Below are positions 1 through 8,304 of a stretch of DNA of 59,081 bases, piece after piece. The notes under the pieces were generated by a model. That model ran no database searches. It was not told where the DNA came from and saw nothing but the letters and a program-made list of their open reading frames with translations. The stretch is from Deltaproteobacteria bacterium (GTDB lineage Bacteria > Myxococcota_A > Polyangia > Polyangiales > Ga0077539), in the NCBI GenBank assembly GCA_030694465.1, contig JAUXYJ010000014.1, positions 1 through 59,081 on the forward strand. The letters run 5' to 3'. Numbering within the stretch: the stretch's first letter is position 1; each line of letters opens with the position of its first letter. The position numbers and the translations under genes are program-made.

Positions 1-2
1 GT

Positions 3-101
3 AACGCAGAGCGCAATTGGAAAGCTGCGCCCGCGTTTTGGCCCGAAGCGAAGAGACAACTCGTCGCCTACTTCGGCGAAGAGCGCTTTCTTACCCCTTA
101 A
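3..101 (+). CDS. 3' end of an unidentified protein (partial)
   Basis: The reading frame is open from the window edge to a TAA at 99-101 and gives a 32-residue tail ending in AYFGEERFLTP. Its composition (W, F, charged residues in a helical spacing) looks like a genuine globular C-terminus rather than the Arg/Ala/Pro-rich output of shadow frames here. I do not recognise the family. About 220 bp without a convincing gene separates it from the receptor gene downstream. Confidence 0.5.
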   Translation, partial: NAERNWKAAPAFWPEAKRQLVAYFGEERFLTP

Positions 102-320
102 ATTGATTTCCATTTCCGAGCACAAACTTCGTTACAGGCCCCAAAGTCGCGCTCAGGCAGCGGAAACAACACGGTCTTGTGAGTGCTCATGCGTTAACTC
201 GGTCCTCTTGGTGCGGGCGTGCGAACTCGTAGCACAGCCCGCGCAAACCGAGCGAGCGGTGCGCGGCCCACACACGACCACTCACACACCGCACACACTC
301 TGCGCTACAACGCTCGCTCT

Positions 321-2744
321 GTGGCCTCGCTAGCTCTGCACCGAGTCTGTCTCTCGCTGAGACGCTCCTTTGTGAGCGCGTGCGTCGCCCTCGCCCTGCC
401 CACGGTCGCCCTCGCAGACCACCCGCCACGGCTGCTCACCGCCCCCGCCGTCGAAGCGCCTGCAGATTTGCCCGCGACCAGCGCGCCCTTGCTCGAACTC
501 GACATTGACGCGCAGGGACACATCTCGCGCGCGGTCGTGGTCGAGGGCGTGCGGCCCGACGTCGACGCGCTCGTGCTCGACGCCGCGCGGGCCATGCGCT
601 TTGAGCCCGCCGAGCAAGCCGGGCGCCCGGTGAGCGTGCGAGTGCGCTTTCGGTTTCGCCTGCAATCAACGCAGGCAAGTGAGCCCACAGTGGCGACCCT
701 GCCCGCGCTGCCCGCGCTGCCCGAGCCCCTCGCGCTGCCGCTCAATCCGTATGCGATCGCGCCCGCAGCGACCGAGATCGTGTCCATCCGGCGACGTCGC
801 CGGGGTACAGACCAAGGGGTGCTCGTGCGGGGCGCTCGGCCCGAGCCCGGAGCCGCCACACGCATGACCTTTCGCGCCGAAGAGCTCACCACGGTGCCGG
901 GGACCTTTGGCGAGCCTACGCGGGTCGTCGCGACGCTCCCCGGTGTGGCGCGCACGCCGTTTGGCCTGGGATTTTTCGTGGTCCGCGGGGCCTCATTCGA
1001 AAACACCGGCTTCTTTATCGACGGCTACCCCGTGCTGATTTTGTATCACTTGGCCGCCGGGCCCGCGGTGATCAACTCGCGCTTGGTAGGCCAACTCGAT
1101 TTTTATCCCGGAGGCTATCCCCTCGAGTACGGCCGCTTCTCTGCGGGCGTGATCTCGCTGCAGACCCTTGCGCCGCCCGCGCAGCGCCCGCGCGCCGAGC
1201 TTGAGGTCGACGTGTTTCGCGCGTCCGCGCTGGGCGTGGTTCCGTTTGCGCAGGGCCGCGGGTCCATCGCCATCGGAGCGCGCCGGAGCTACTACGACCT
1301 ACTCTTGCCGTTGATCCAACCCGGTGTGCTCGTGAGCTTCGGCGACGCGCAAATTCGCTTGGATTATCGCGTCACCGAGCGGCTGCGCGCGAGCGTGTTT
1401 GCCTTCGCCTCGGGTGACGCGTTTGACCGCAGCGAGGCCGTAGGTCTTGGGGCTACCGCGGCCTCTGCGCGCGACGCGCTTCGTTATGACTTTGGCCGCG
1501 TGATCGCCAAGCTCGAGTACACCACGCCCACACTCACGGCCCACTGGAGCGGCATGGTGGGCTACGACAACACGAGTGTTGTACAGGTCGACCCAGGGCG
1601 CCCCGACCGCGGGCTCGGAGCCTTCGGATCGGTCGTCGGCACCCGCGCTTACCTCCGCTTTCGCTCGCCGCAAGTGCTCACGAGCACGATCGGCATCGAC
1701 GCGATCGGCTACAACTACCGCGTCGAGCTCGCGACCTCGCAGCCCGCTGGATTTGCAGCGGTCCCTGCACCCCAGGCCAACAGCCGTGTGCTGTCACTCA
1801 CGACCGGCGTCACCCAGTTAGGGGTCGCTGCGTGGGTCGAAGAGATCTTGCGCTTGCCCCGCGTTGAGCTCACCGCGGGCACGCGCGTCGAGCTCATGGC
1901 CTACCAGGGAAACCAGCACATCGTCGCAGACCCGCGCACCGTGATGCGCGTGCGAGTGCACCCGCGCGCGGTGGTCATCGGCTCGACGGGGATCTTTCAT
2001 CAAGCGCCCCCGGTGTTTGCGATCGTGCCCGAGCTGGGCGCACCCAATCTTTTGCCCCAGCGCGCGTGGCAGTCGAGCCTAGGGACTGAGCTGTCGCTCC
2101 CAGCGCAGTTTGAGCTGCGTTTGACCGGCTTTTTTAATCGTCAGTGGCAGCTCCCCAGGGCCTCGTACGAGTTTGTCGAAGGCCAAGGCCAGGGCGCCAT
2201 GCGCGCCCGCGCGCTCAGCGACGGCGAGGGCCGCGCGTACGGTCTTGAAGTACAGCTACGACGCAAGATCGAGCGAGGGGTGTACGGCTGGCTCTCGTAC
2301 ACGCTCTCGCGCTCCGAGCGCTTTATCGGCGAGGGGCGCGTGGTCCCGTTTACCTACGACCAGACGCACATTCTTAACCTCGCCCTCTCGTGGGACATCG
2401 GAAACCGCTTGCGCTTGGGCGCGCGATTTCAGCTCGCGACCGGCGCGCCGACTTCGCTTGTTCCCTGCAATCCAAGCTGCGGAGTGTACGACGCGGACTC
2501 GGACACCTACCGCCCGCAGTACATCGCCGAGGCCGACCGGCTGCCCACGTACCACCAGCTCGATGTGCGCGCGGACTACAAGTTTATGCTCGGCCCGCTG
2601 CAGATGTCCGCGTTTGTCGACGTGATCAACGCGTACTACGCACGCACCGCCGAGAGCTGGGTCTATCAGTACGATTTTCGCGACCGCAGACCCCGGCCGG
2701 GCCTGCCCATTTTGCCCACCATCGGGATCCGAGGCGAGCTGTGA
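321..2744 (+). CDS. TonB-dependent-receptor-like outer-membrane protein with N-terminal TonB-C-like domain
   Basis: About 807 residues. A Sec-type signal (LRRSFVSACVALALPTVALA) is followed at about residues 58-115 by a TonB C-terminal-like module with the pattern LDIDAQGHI...AVRAMRFEPA, seen in TonB and carboxypeptidase-regulatory-like units. Next come a plug-like segment at about 190-285 (GTFGEPTRVVATLPGV, FFIDGYPV, GGYPLEYGRFSAGVI) and a long beta-rich barrel region to the end. It probably binds or imports a substrate, or anchors the two lipoproteins encoded downstream. The frame is open back to GTG 219, but that extension is low-complexity and basic, so I prefer GTG 321, which puts the signal peptide near the N-terminus; neither start has a clear Shine-Dalgarno. 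The stop overlaps the next start (GTGA). The usual C-terminal aromatic residue is absent: the protein ends in RGEL. The family call is strong, the substrate unknown. Confidence 0.8.
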   Translation: MASLALHRVCLSLRRSFVSACVALALPTVALADHPPRLLTAPAVEAPADLPATSAPLLELDIDAQGHISRAVVVEGVRPDVDALVLDAARAMRFEPAEQAGRPVSVRVRFRFRLQSTQASEPTVATLPALPALPEPLALPLNPYAIAPAATEIVSIRRRRRGTDQGVLVRGARPEPGAATRMTFRAEELTTVPGTFGEPTRVVATLPGVARTPFGLGFFVVRGASFENTGFFIDGYPVLILYHLAAGPAVINSRLVGQLDFYPGGYPLEYGRFSAGVISLQTLAPPAQRPRAELEVDVFRASALGVVPFAQGRGSIAIGARRSYYDLLLPLIQPGVLVSFGDAQIRLDYRVTERLRASVFAFASGDAFDRSEAVGLGATAASARDALRYDFGRVIAKLEYTTPTLTAHWSGMVGYDNTSVVQVDPGRPDRGLGAFGSVVGTRAYLRFRSPQVLTSTIGIDAIGYNYRVELATSQPAGFAAVPAPQANSRVLSLTTGVTQLGVAAWVEEILRLPRVELTAGTRVELMAYQGNQHIVADPRTVMRVRVHPRAVVIGSTGIFHQAPPVFAIVPELGAPNLLPQRAWQSSLGTELSLPAQFELRLTGFFNRQWQLPRASYEFVEGQGQGAMRARALSDGEGRAYGLEVQLRRKIERGVYGWLSYTLSRSERFIGEGRVVPFTYDQTHILNLALSWDIGNRLRLGARFQLATGAPTSLVPCNPSCGVYDADSDTYRPQYIAEADRLPTYHQLDVRADYKFMLGPLQMSAFVDVINAYYARTAESWVYQYDFRDRRPRPGLPILPTIGIRGEL

Positions 2745-3841
2745 CCGCGCAGCGTAAGAGCGCGATTTGGCTTGGATATTTGCTGTCATTTTCGCTCGCG
2801 TCTGCGTGCGCGGACAAGCCCCTTGAGTCACGGCACAAGGTCACCTCGCCGCGCATTTTGGCCATGATCGCCGAGCCCCCCGAGGCGCGCCCCGGCGAGA
2901 GCATCGCGGTGCGCGTGGTCACTGGCGGGACGCAGTCGGACCCACCGAATTTCACGTGGTACTTCTGCGCGCGCGCCGAGGGCACGACCAACTTTGTCGC
3001 GCAGAGCACCTTTGGCCAAGCCGAGCCCAACGACGCCTGCTTTGGCGACGCGGGCGCCAACGTCGTGCGCTTGCCCTTCAGGGGTGACACGGCGGTGGTC
3101 ACAATCCCTGCGGATTTACTGGCTCAAATCGAAGCTCTCCGCGCAGTGTACGGCAACGGGCTCTCGGCTGCAGCATTGCAGACCATCGTACGGACCGCGG
3201 GGCTTCCGTTGACGCTGGCGGTCGAGATGCGCGCGGCGAACGGCGACGGCGGGGTCACCGTCGAGCGAGCCCTCAAGCGCGTGGTGGTGGTCGACCGCGC
3301 CGCGCGCAACCACAACCCACCGGGGCCGAGCTTTCGCTTTGGCGTGGGCCCCGACGGGGGCCCTGGTGGCGTGCCCATGCGGTATGTGCCCATGACCGAC
3401 CCCGAGCGCTGCGAGCCCGCGGACAACGCAGGCCCGCTGCGTGTGCGCCCAAGCGAGGTCGTTGAGCTCGCACCAGACCCCACCGAAGACCCCTGGCTCG
3501 AGGACTACACCATCCTCGATTCGGCGGGCCGTGTGGCGCAGACCCGCGAGACCGCGTTCTATTCGTTTTACTCGACGGGCGGGTCGTACCGTGACGATCG
3601 CACGCGGATTCCCACGCGCAATACGCTCTGGGAGGCGCCGCAGCGGCTCGGAGACATCACGCACTGGATGGTGGTGCGCGATGGCCGCGGAGGCACCAGC
3701 GCGTGCCGCTATACGCTCACCGTCACCCGCGACGGGGGTGGGCTGGACCAGCGCGACGCCGCGGCAATGGGCGACAGCGCGAGCGATGCACGCACGGACG
3801 TGAGCGCGATGGACGCGAGCGTGCCGATGGACGCGCGTTGA
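2741..3841 (+). CDS. Predicted lipoprotein, unknown function
   Basis: About 366 residues from a GTG that overlaps the preceding TGA by 4 bp, so translation is probably coupled to the receptor gene. The N-terminus is a lipoprotein signal (IWLGYLLSFSLASAC, Cys at about 23). The body lacks a domain I recognise: an early beta-rich segment (PPEARPGESIAVRVVTGG, like an Ig-fold opening), then a C-terminal half with paired Cys. It ends in a Asp/Ala/Met-rich tail (SDARTDVSAMDASVPMDAR). A much longer frame runs upstream of 2741, but it overlaps the receptor gene completely and lacks a signal peptide. I infer a periplasmic or outer-membrane partner of the receptor. Confidence 0.75.
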   Translation: MTAQRKSAIWLGYLLSFSLASACADKPLESRHKVTSPRILAMIAEPPEARPGESIAVRVVTGGTQSDPPNFTWYFCARAEGTTNFVAQSTFGQAEPNDACFGDAGANVVRLPFRGDTAVVTIPADLLAQIEALRAVYGNGLSAAALQTIVRTAGLPLTLAVEMRAANGDGGVTVERALKRVVVVDRAARNHNPPGPSFRFGVGPDGGPGGVPMRYVPMTDPERCEPADNAGPLRVRPSEVVELAPDPTEDPWLEDYTILDSAGRVAQTRETAFYSFYSTGGSYRDDRTRIPTRNTLWEAPQRLGDITHWMVVRDGRGGTSACRYTLTVTRDGGGLDQRDAAAMGDSASDARTDVSAMDASVPMDAR

Positions 3842-3902
3842 CGCTGACGTGACACACGTGCGAAATCTCGCGCCTTCGATCGATTCGAATGAGAAGGACG
3901 AG

Positions 3903-5639
3903 ATGAGAATGAGCACGATTTTTAAGCGATGGATGAGCGGCGTATTGCTGGCAACGGGCGCGGTCGCCTGCAGCCCCCCGCCGGTGAGCATGGACGTCAC
4001 GGGCGCTGACGCCGCGATGGACGCGGTGGGCGAGGCCAGCGTCGACGCGATGCCACAACCGCGCGTGTGTGAGATGGCCAACGTCGTCAACCTCGCGACC
4101 GCGGGCATGCGCATGGGATCGACTGTTCGCTACACCGGGACCACGGCGATGGCCGCGAACAACGCGATGATCGCGATCCCTGCGAGCTGCATCCAGGGCG
4201 GCATGGTGATCCGGCAGGTCGCGCACACCTACACCGCGATGGCGGCGGGATTCTTGCGGGTCACGACCAACCTCCCGGGCACACCCGCGGGCATGGGCGG
4301 GCACGACACGGTGGTCTGGATTCAGGACCGCTGTGACACGCGCGGGACCATGTCGCTCGGCTGCAACGATGACAGCGGCGGCGTGATCGCGTCGACGGTG
4401 GTGTCGAACCGCTTGGTGATGGCCGGGCAGACCGTGACCATCGTGGTCGGCACGTTGGCGATGGCAGCAGGCGGCCCTGGCATGGCGTACGAGCTCTCGA
4501 TCGAAGAGCTCCCGCCCATCATGGTGGGCGGCGAGTGTGATCCCTCGCAGGTCGACCGCTGTGTCGAAGGAAACACCTGCGTAGGCGCAGGCCAAATCGG
4601 CCGCTGTGTGGTCAACGGCTCGCTCGCAGCGCAGTGCCGCGCGATGGACATGTGTGACATGGGCCTTGAGTGCATCGACGTGAGCGCGACCGCCAAGCGC
4701 TGTCTTCGCCGCGCGACCGCAGGCGGCGCGTGCAATGGGCTGACCGTGTGCCCAGAAATGAGCGACTGCACCGACGACGGCATGATGCCCAACAGCAGCG
4801 TCTCTGGGCGCTGCCGCGCGCGCGGCACCGAGGGTGGCCTGTGCGGCGGCTCGGGCGGCGCGATGTGCACGGCCCCGCTGGTCTGCACTGGCGACGCCAT
4901 GCGCACCGGGACGTGTGTGCGTGAAGTGGCCGCGATGGCCGCCTGCGACCCCACAGGGGTCACCACCCGATGTGCCATGGGCAACAGCTGCTCACGCGGG
5001 GCCATGGGCTTTGTGTGCAGCCCCAACGGGACGGCCTCGGGCACCGCGTGTCTCGACGGCGCGATGCGCTGCACGGGCGCGATGCTCACGTGCACCACGG
5101 CCATGATGGCGGGCGTGTGTCAGTCCACGCTGGCCGCGGGCGCGATGTGCGACGCGCGCTTTGGCTCGAACAAGTGCGCGGGCACAGAGGTCTGCGCGGC
5201 TCTGGGCAACGCGACCGGCGAAGGCACCTGCACCGCCGCGGTCAACGAGGCCGCGGGCATGAACGACACCCCGGCGATGGCCGAGGCCGCGCGCGCGCTG
5301 CCGTTGGTGATCCGCGGCGCGATCACGCCCATGACCGACCGTGACTGCTACAGCGTGACCTTGCCCGCGTCGTCAACGTTGTTGATGCAAGTGAGCGACG
5401 GCGCAGGCGGCTGCCCGACGGGCGCGGACTCGATCGTGAGCGTGTACGACAGCATGGGCCGCTTTATCGCGGGCAACGACGACGCGTTTAACCTCTGCTC
5501 GTACCTGGACATGCGCGAAAACCCATTTACGCGCATGCTTCCGGCCGGAAACTACGCGGTCTGCGTCAACGCCTACCAGGGCATGACCGCGATCATGAGC
5601 TACGCGCTCAGCGTCCGCGCGGTCCCTAGCGCCCCGTGA
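3903..5639 (+). CDS. Met- and Cys-rich lipoprotein with C-terminal PPC-like domain
   Basis: About 578 residues. ATG 3903 is preceded by AAGGACGAG, a usable ribosome-binding site, and starts a lipoprotein signal with lipobox ATGAVAC; a second ATG two codons later is also possible. The frame extends to 3849, but without a signal peptide. After a short Asp/Ala linker comes a beta-rich domain, then a Cys-rich stretch at about 200-430 with repeated C-x(5-8)-C units resembling the Cys-rich secreted repeats of myxobacteria. The last 120 residues look like a pre-peptidase C-terminal (PPC) domain: DRDCYSVTLPASSTLLMQVS...LPAGNYAVCVNAY. Methionine is unusually frequent: I count about 43, near 7 percent. 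Probably the third gene of the receptor operon. Confidence 0.78.
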   Translation: MRMSTIFKRWMSGVLLATGAVACSPPPVSMDVTGADAAMDAVGEASVDAMPQPRVCEMANVVNLATAGMRMGSTVRYTGTTAMAANNAMIAIPASCIQGGMVIRQVAHTYTAMAAGFLRVTTNLPGTPAGMGGHDTVVWIQDRCDTRGTMSLGCNDDSGGVIASTVVSNRLVMAGQTVTIVVGTLAMAAGGPGMAYELSIEELPPIMVGGECDPSQVDRCVEGNTCVGAGQIGRCVVNGSLAAQCRAMDMCDMGLECIDVSATAKRCLRRATAGGACNGLTVCPEMSDCTDDGMMPNSSVSGRCRARGTEGGLCGGSGGAMCTAPLVCTGDAMRTGTCVREVAAMAACDPTGVTTRCAMGNSCSRGAMGFVCSPNGTASGTACLDGAMRCTGAMLTCTTAMMAGVCQSTLAAGAMCDARFGSNKCAGTEVCAALGNATGEGTCTAAVNEAAGMNDTPAMAEAARALPLVIRGAITPMTDRDCYSVTLPASSTLLMQVSDGAGGCPTGADSIVSVYDSMGRFIAGNDDAFNLCSYLDMRENPFTRMLPAGNYAVCVNAYQGMTAIMSYALSVRAVPSAP

Positions 5640-5644
5640 GGGTG

Positions 5645-5668
5645 TGACCCGGCGACGTCGCTGGGTCA
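5645..5668. repeat. GACGTC-centred palindrome, copy 1
   Basis: A 24-bp inverted repeat, symmetric apart from one G/T position, with the core GGCGACGTCGC between CCC and GGG arms. It lies between the convergent genes ending at 5639 and 5666 and overlaps the minus-strand stop codon. Further copies occur at 19832-19851 and 27809-27826. No T-tract follows, so it is either an atypical bidirectional terminator hairpin or a repetitive extragenic palindrome. Confidence 0.7.
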
Positions 5669-6289
5669 GTTAATGGTCTGCTCTCGCGTGTGCTCTTGCG
5701 CGAGCGATCGGATGAGCTCGAGCGTCGCGATGATCCGTGTGTCGTCGAGGTCCATTTCGGCGAAGGGCAGCGTGAGCTCCATCACGCCCTGGGTGACCCG
5801 AAGGTGCGCAGGGCCAAGCACGAGCAGGGCCTGCTGCGCTGCGCGAGACACCGCACAAAAAGCCCCCACGGGGTCGTTGGACGTGAGCGCATACATCAGA
5901 TCAAAGTCGTCGTCGCCCGTGGGGATCGCGTCGGTGCGGCCAGACTCTTCGTAGCGATCCGCAGCGATCACGACGAGGTCCACCGCGTGCTTGGGGAGCT
6001 CAGCGCGCACGCCCCACCAGACGTCGCGCCCATCCCGCATGGCCATCGTCGCAAACCACACCGGGATGCCCTCAAGCACGCCGTGGAGCGCGAGGCCGTA
6101 GGGGCTCTTGCGGGTCAAGCGCAGACCCGTGCGGCGAGAGATCTCGTGCCAGTGAAGCTCGAGCGCCTCGCGCTGTTTCTCGGCGTCCACGGCCTCGGCT
6201 TGGGTGTTGTTGCGCTGCATGACAAACGCACCGACAAACATCACAGCAAAGGCGCCGAGGACCATTAGTCCAATGAACTCAGAAGGCAT
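5666..6289 (-). CDS. Membrane-anchored protein of unknown function
   Basis: 207 residues. A single N-terminal hydrophobic segment (FIGLMVLGAFAVMFVGAFVM, about 5-24) would tether a soluble domain to the inner membrane. A short charged, probably helical stretch follows (EAVDAEKQREALELHWHEI), then a mixed alpha/beta domain with a conserved-looking core (LALHGVLEGIPVWFATM; WWGVRAELP). No motif I can assign. The stop codon lies inside the palindrome at 5645-5668. The start is 62 bp downstream of the HD-GYP gene stop on the same strand, so co-transcription is plausible. Confidence 0.7.
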   Translation of the reverse strand: MPSEFIGLMVLGAFAVMFVGAFVMQRNNTQAEAVDAEKQREALELHWHEISRRTGLRLTRKSPYGLALHGVLEGIPVWFATMAMRDGRDVWWGVRAELPKHAVDLVVIAADRYEESGRTDAIPTGDDDFDLMYALTSNDPVGAFCAVSRAAQQALLVLGPAHLRVTQGVMELTLPFAEMDLDDTRIIATLELIRSLAQEHTREQTIN

Positions 6290-6351
6290 GATGAGTGCGT
6301 TCTAGCGCGCAGAAGCCCGGCTGACCATCCCCTGTTGCGTGTGGTCCAACG

Positions 6352-8292
6352 CTACAGAACCACTCGGTACGCGCCAGACTCGACAAAAATCCGGAGCAAG
6401 TCCGGGTCAATCGAGCCTTCACGCACCTCGCTGTGCAAGATGTCCAACGCGCGATCGAGCGGCACCGCTTTTTTGTACGGGCGATCGGACGCGGTGAGCG
6501 CGTCGAAGATGTCCGCGATCGCCATGATGCGCGAGCCCAGCGGGATCTCGTCACCCTTGAGCCCCCGAGGGTAGCCTCGGCCGTTGAGCTTTTCGTGGTG
6601 ACAACCCGCGATGATCGGGACCTGCGAGAAGCTCTTTCCCCACGGAATTCTCGAGAGAAAATCAAACGTGTGGCTCACGTGCGACTGGATCTCTCGGTAC
6701 TCATCGAGCGTGAGCGACCCGCGGGTGACCTTGAGGGACACGAGCTCGTCACGCTCGAGGTAGGGCTTGGTGTTGCCGCGCGGGTCTTTGTAGGTCAGCG
6801 CGCTGAGCTCTTCGAGCCGCGAGCTGGCCTCTTGCGGCAGCACTGTGGGCTCGTTGGCGTCGCGCACGAGCGACCAGTACGCCTCGATCTGCCCAGCGCG
6901 AACGAGCAGCGATTCTTCAAGCGATTGAAGCTCCTCACGCCCTGCCCCTCGGGTGATGGCCTCGAGCTTTTGCGAGGCATACTCGGCTTCGTTCATCCGC
7001 AAGAGCTGGTCAAACCGAGAGCGCAAGAGCTCAAGCTGCCAGCCGTAGAGCTTCTTGGCTTTGACCAAGACCTGCTCACGGACACCGATTTTTCCGAAGT
7101 CATGCAAGAGAGACGCGTACTCGAGCTGTCGCAGATCAAAGGCCGTAAACGTCGTGGCCTTGTAGGGCCCCTCGCCCACGGAGGTCACCGCGTCGGCCAA
7201 CCGAAGCGACAGCGTCGCGACGCGCTGCGAGTGCCCCGAAGTCGTGGGATCTCGCTGCTCAATCGCTTGCACACTCGCGCGCACAAAGCCGTCCAAAATC
7301 CGTCGGATCTCTTCGTAGAGGGCAGCATTTTCGAGGGCGACTCCCGCTTGCGCCGCGAGCGACGCGACGAGCTCGACCGAGCGCTCGTCAAACGGGATCA
7401 CGTGAACGTCCGAGTCCGAAGGGCTGCGAAGTCTCTCGCGAGGATCGCGCTTTTTGTTAATGAGCTGGACGATGCCGATCACTTCGTCCTCGGCGCTCAC
7501 CAGCGGGACCGCGAGGATGCTCCGCGTGCGGTATCCGACGCGGCGGTCGAAGCTCGAGTCAAACTGAAACGGCGAGTCTTCTGGCAGGTGATACACGTCG
7601 TCGATCGCGACGAGCTTGCGCGTGATCGCCACGCTCCCTGCGATCGATTGCATCGAGATGGGCATGACAAATTCGCCCACCGGGAGCGTGAGTGACTCGT
7701 TTTGCGAGAGCTTAAACCGCAGCTGTCTCTTGGTGACGTCTGGGTCAGTCCCCTCGACCACGTAGATCGATCCTGCGTCTGCGCCCGCGAGATAGCGGCA
7801 GCGCTCAAGCACGGTCGCGAGCAGGCGCCCCATGTCGCGTTCGCGTGCGAGATCCCTCGCACAATCAATGAGCGTCCCGGCCTCGTAGCGATAGCGCCGG
7901 AGCCACCGCGCGCGGTTCTCTGCGCGGTCTTTGAGCTCGAGCATCTCGATCGCGTTGCGCAGCGTGAGCATCAAGCGCGCAGGCCCTAGCGCACCATCCA
8001 CGAGGTCATACACTCCGCGCGCCAAGAGCGACTCTAAGCGTGGGTCTTCGGGCCCCATGAGCACCAGCGCGATTTCGTCACGCAGGGCTTTGGCCAAAAG
8101 CGTTTCGGCCCGAGAATCACCAGACAAAATCGCATTGGACTCGGCCACAACGATCGCGTGTCCGCCCACCTCGAGCGCGACGATATCTCCCTGGTCTTGC
8201 CGCAGCGCGTCCGCGCGGCCCAGCCGCTCGAGCGCATGCAAGACCTTGGTCGCGAGCGCGCTCGGCTCAGCCTGTCGTGGCGGATCGGTCAT
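6352..8292 (-). CDS. GAF/HD-GYP domain protein, probable cyclic-di-GMP phosphodiesterase
   Basis: 646 residues. An N-terminal region of about 120 residues of receiver-like character (IVALEVGGHAIVVAES, LVLMGPEDPRLESLL) precedes a GAF domain at about 140-325 (CRYLAGADAGSIYVVEG, ILAVPLVSAEDEVIGIVQL). The HD-GYP catalytic domain follows: HSQRV at about 355, LLHDFGKIGV (the HD pair) at about 395, and HHEKLNGRGYPRGLKG at about 565, then SRIMAIADIFDAL. The metal-ligand pattern and the GYP element are intact, so hydrolysis of cyclic di-GMP is likely. Odd feature: about 150 helical residues separate the HD half from the GYP half, much more than in canonical members. An AGGTG precedes the start; the PhoH gene stop is 12 bp upstream. 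Confidence 0.9.
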   Translation of the reverse strand: MTDPPRQAEPSALATKVLHALERLGRADALRQDQGDIVALEVGGHAIVVAESNAILSGDSRAETLLAKALRDEIALVLMGPEDPRLESLLARGVYDLVDGALGPARLMLTLRNAIEMLELKDRAENRARWLRRYRYEAGTLIDCARDLARERDMGRLLATVLERCRYLAGADAGSIYVVEGTDPDVTKRQLRFKLSQNESLTLPVGEFVMPISMQSIAGSVAITRKLVAIDDVYHLPEDSPFQFDSSFDRRVGYRTRSILAVPLVSAEDEVIGIVQLINKKRDPRERLRSPSDSDVHVIPFDERSVELVASLAAQAGVALENAALYEEIRRILDGFVRASVQAIEQRDPTTSGHSQRVATLSLRLADAVTSVGEGPYKATTFTAFDLRQLEYASLLHDFGKIGVREQVLVKAKKLYGWQLELLRSRFDQLLRMNEAEYASQKLEAITRGAGREELQSLEESLLVRAGQIEAYWSLVRDANEPTVLPQEASSRLEELSALTYKDPRGNTKPYLERDELVSLKVTRGSLTLDEYREIQSHVSHTFDFLSRIPWGKSFSQVPIIAGCHHEKLNGRGYPRGLKGDEIPLGSRIMAIADIFDALTASDRPYKKAVPLDRALDILHSEVREGSIDPDLLRIFVESGAYRVVL

Positions 8293-8304
8293 CGATGCAC
8301 CTGA

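Noticed and set aside
788..803. 16-bp GACGTC palindrome inside the receptor gene
   Set aside because: It encodes a run of Arg codons and could be chance; not counted as an intergenic copy.
2390..2740. Open frame upstream of the lipoprotein at 2741
   Set aside because: Lies wholly inside the receptor gene in another frame and lacks a signal peptide.
6433..7695. 420-codon open frame on + opposite the HD-GYP gene
   Set aside because: Composition is a mirror of the minus-strand coding sequence, with no domain or signal; GC-rich DNA keeps antisense frames open.
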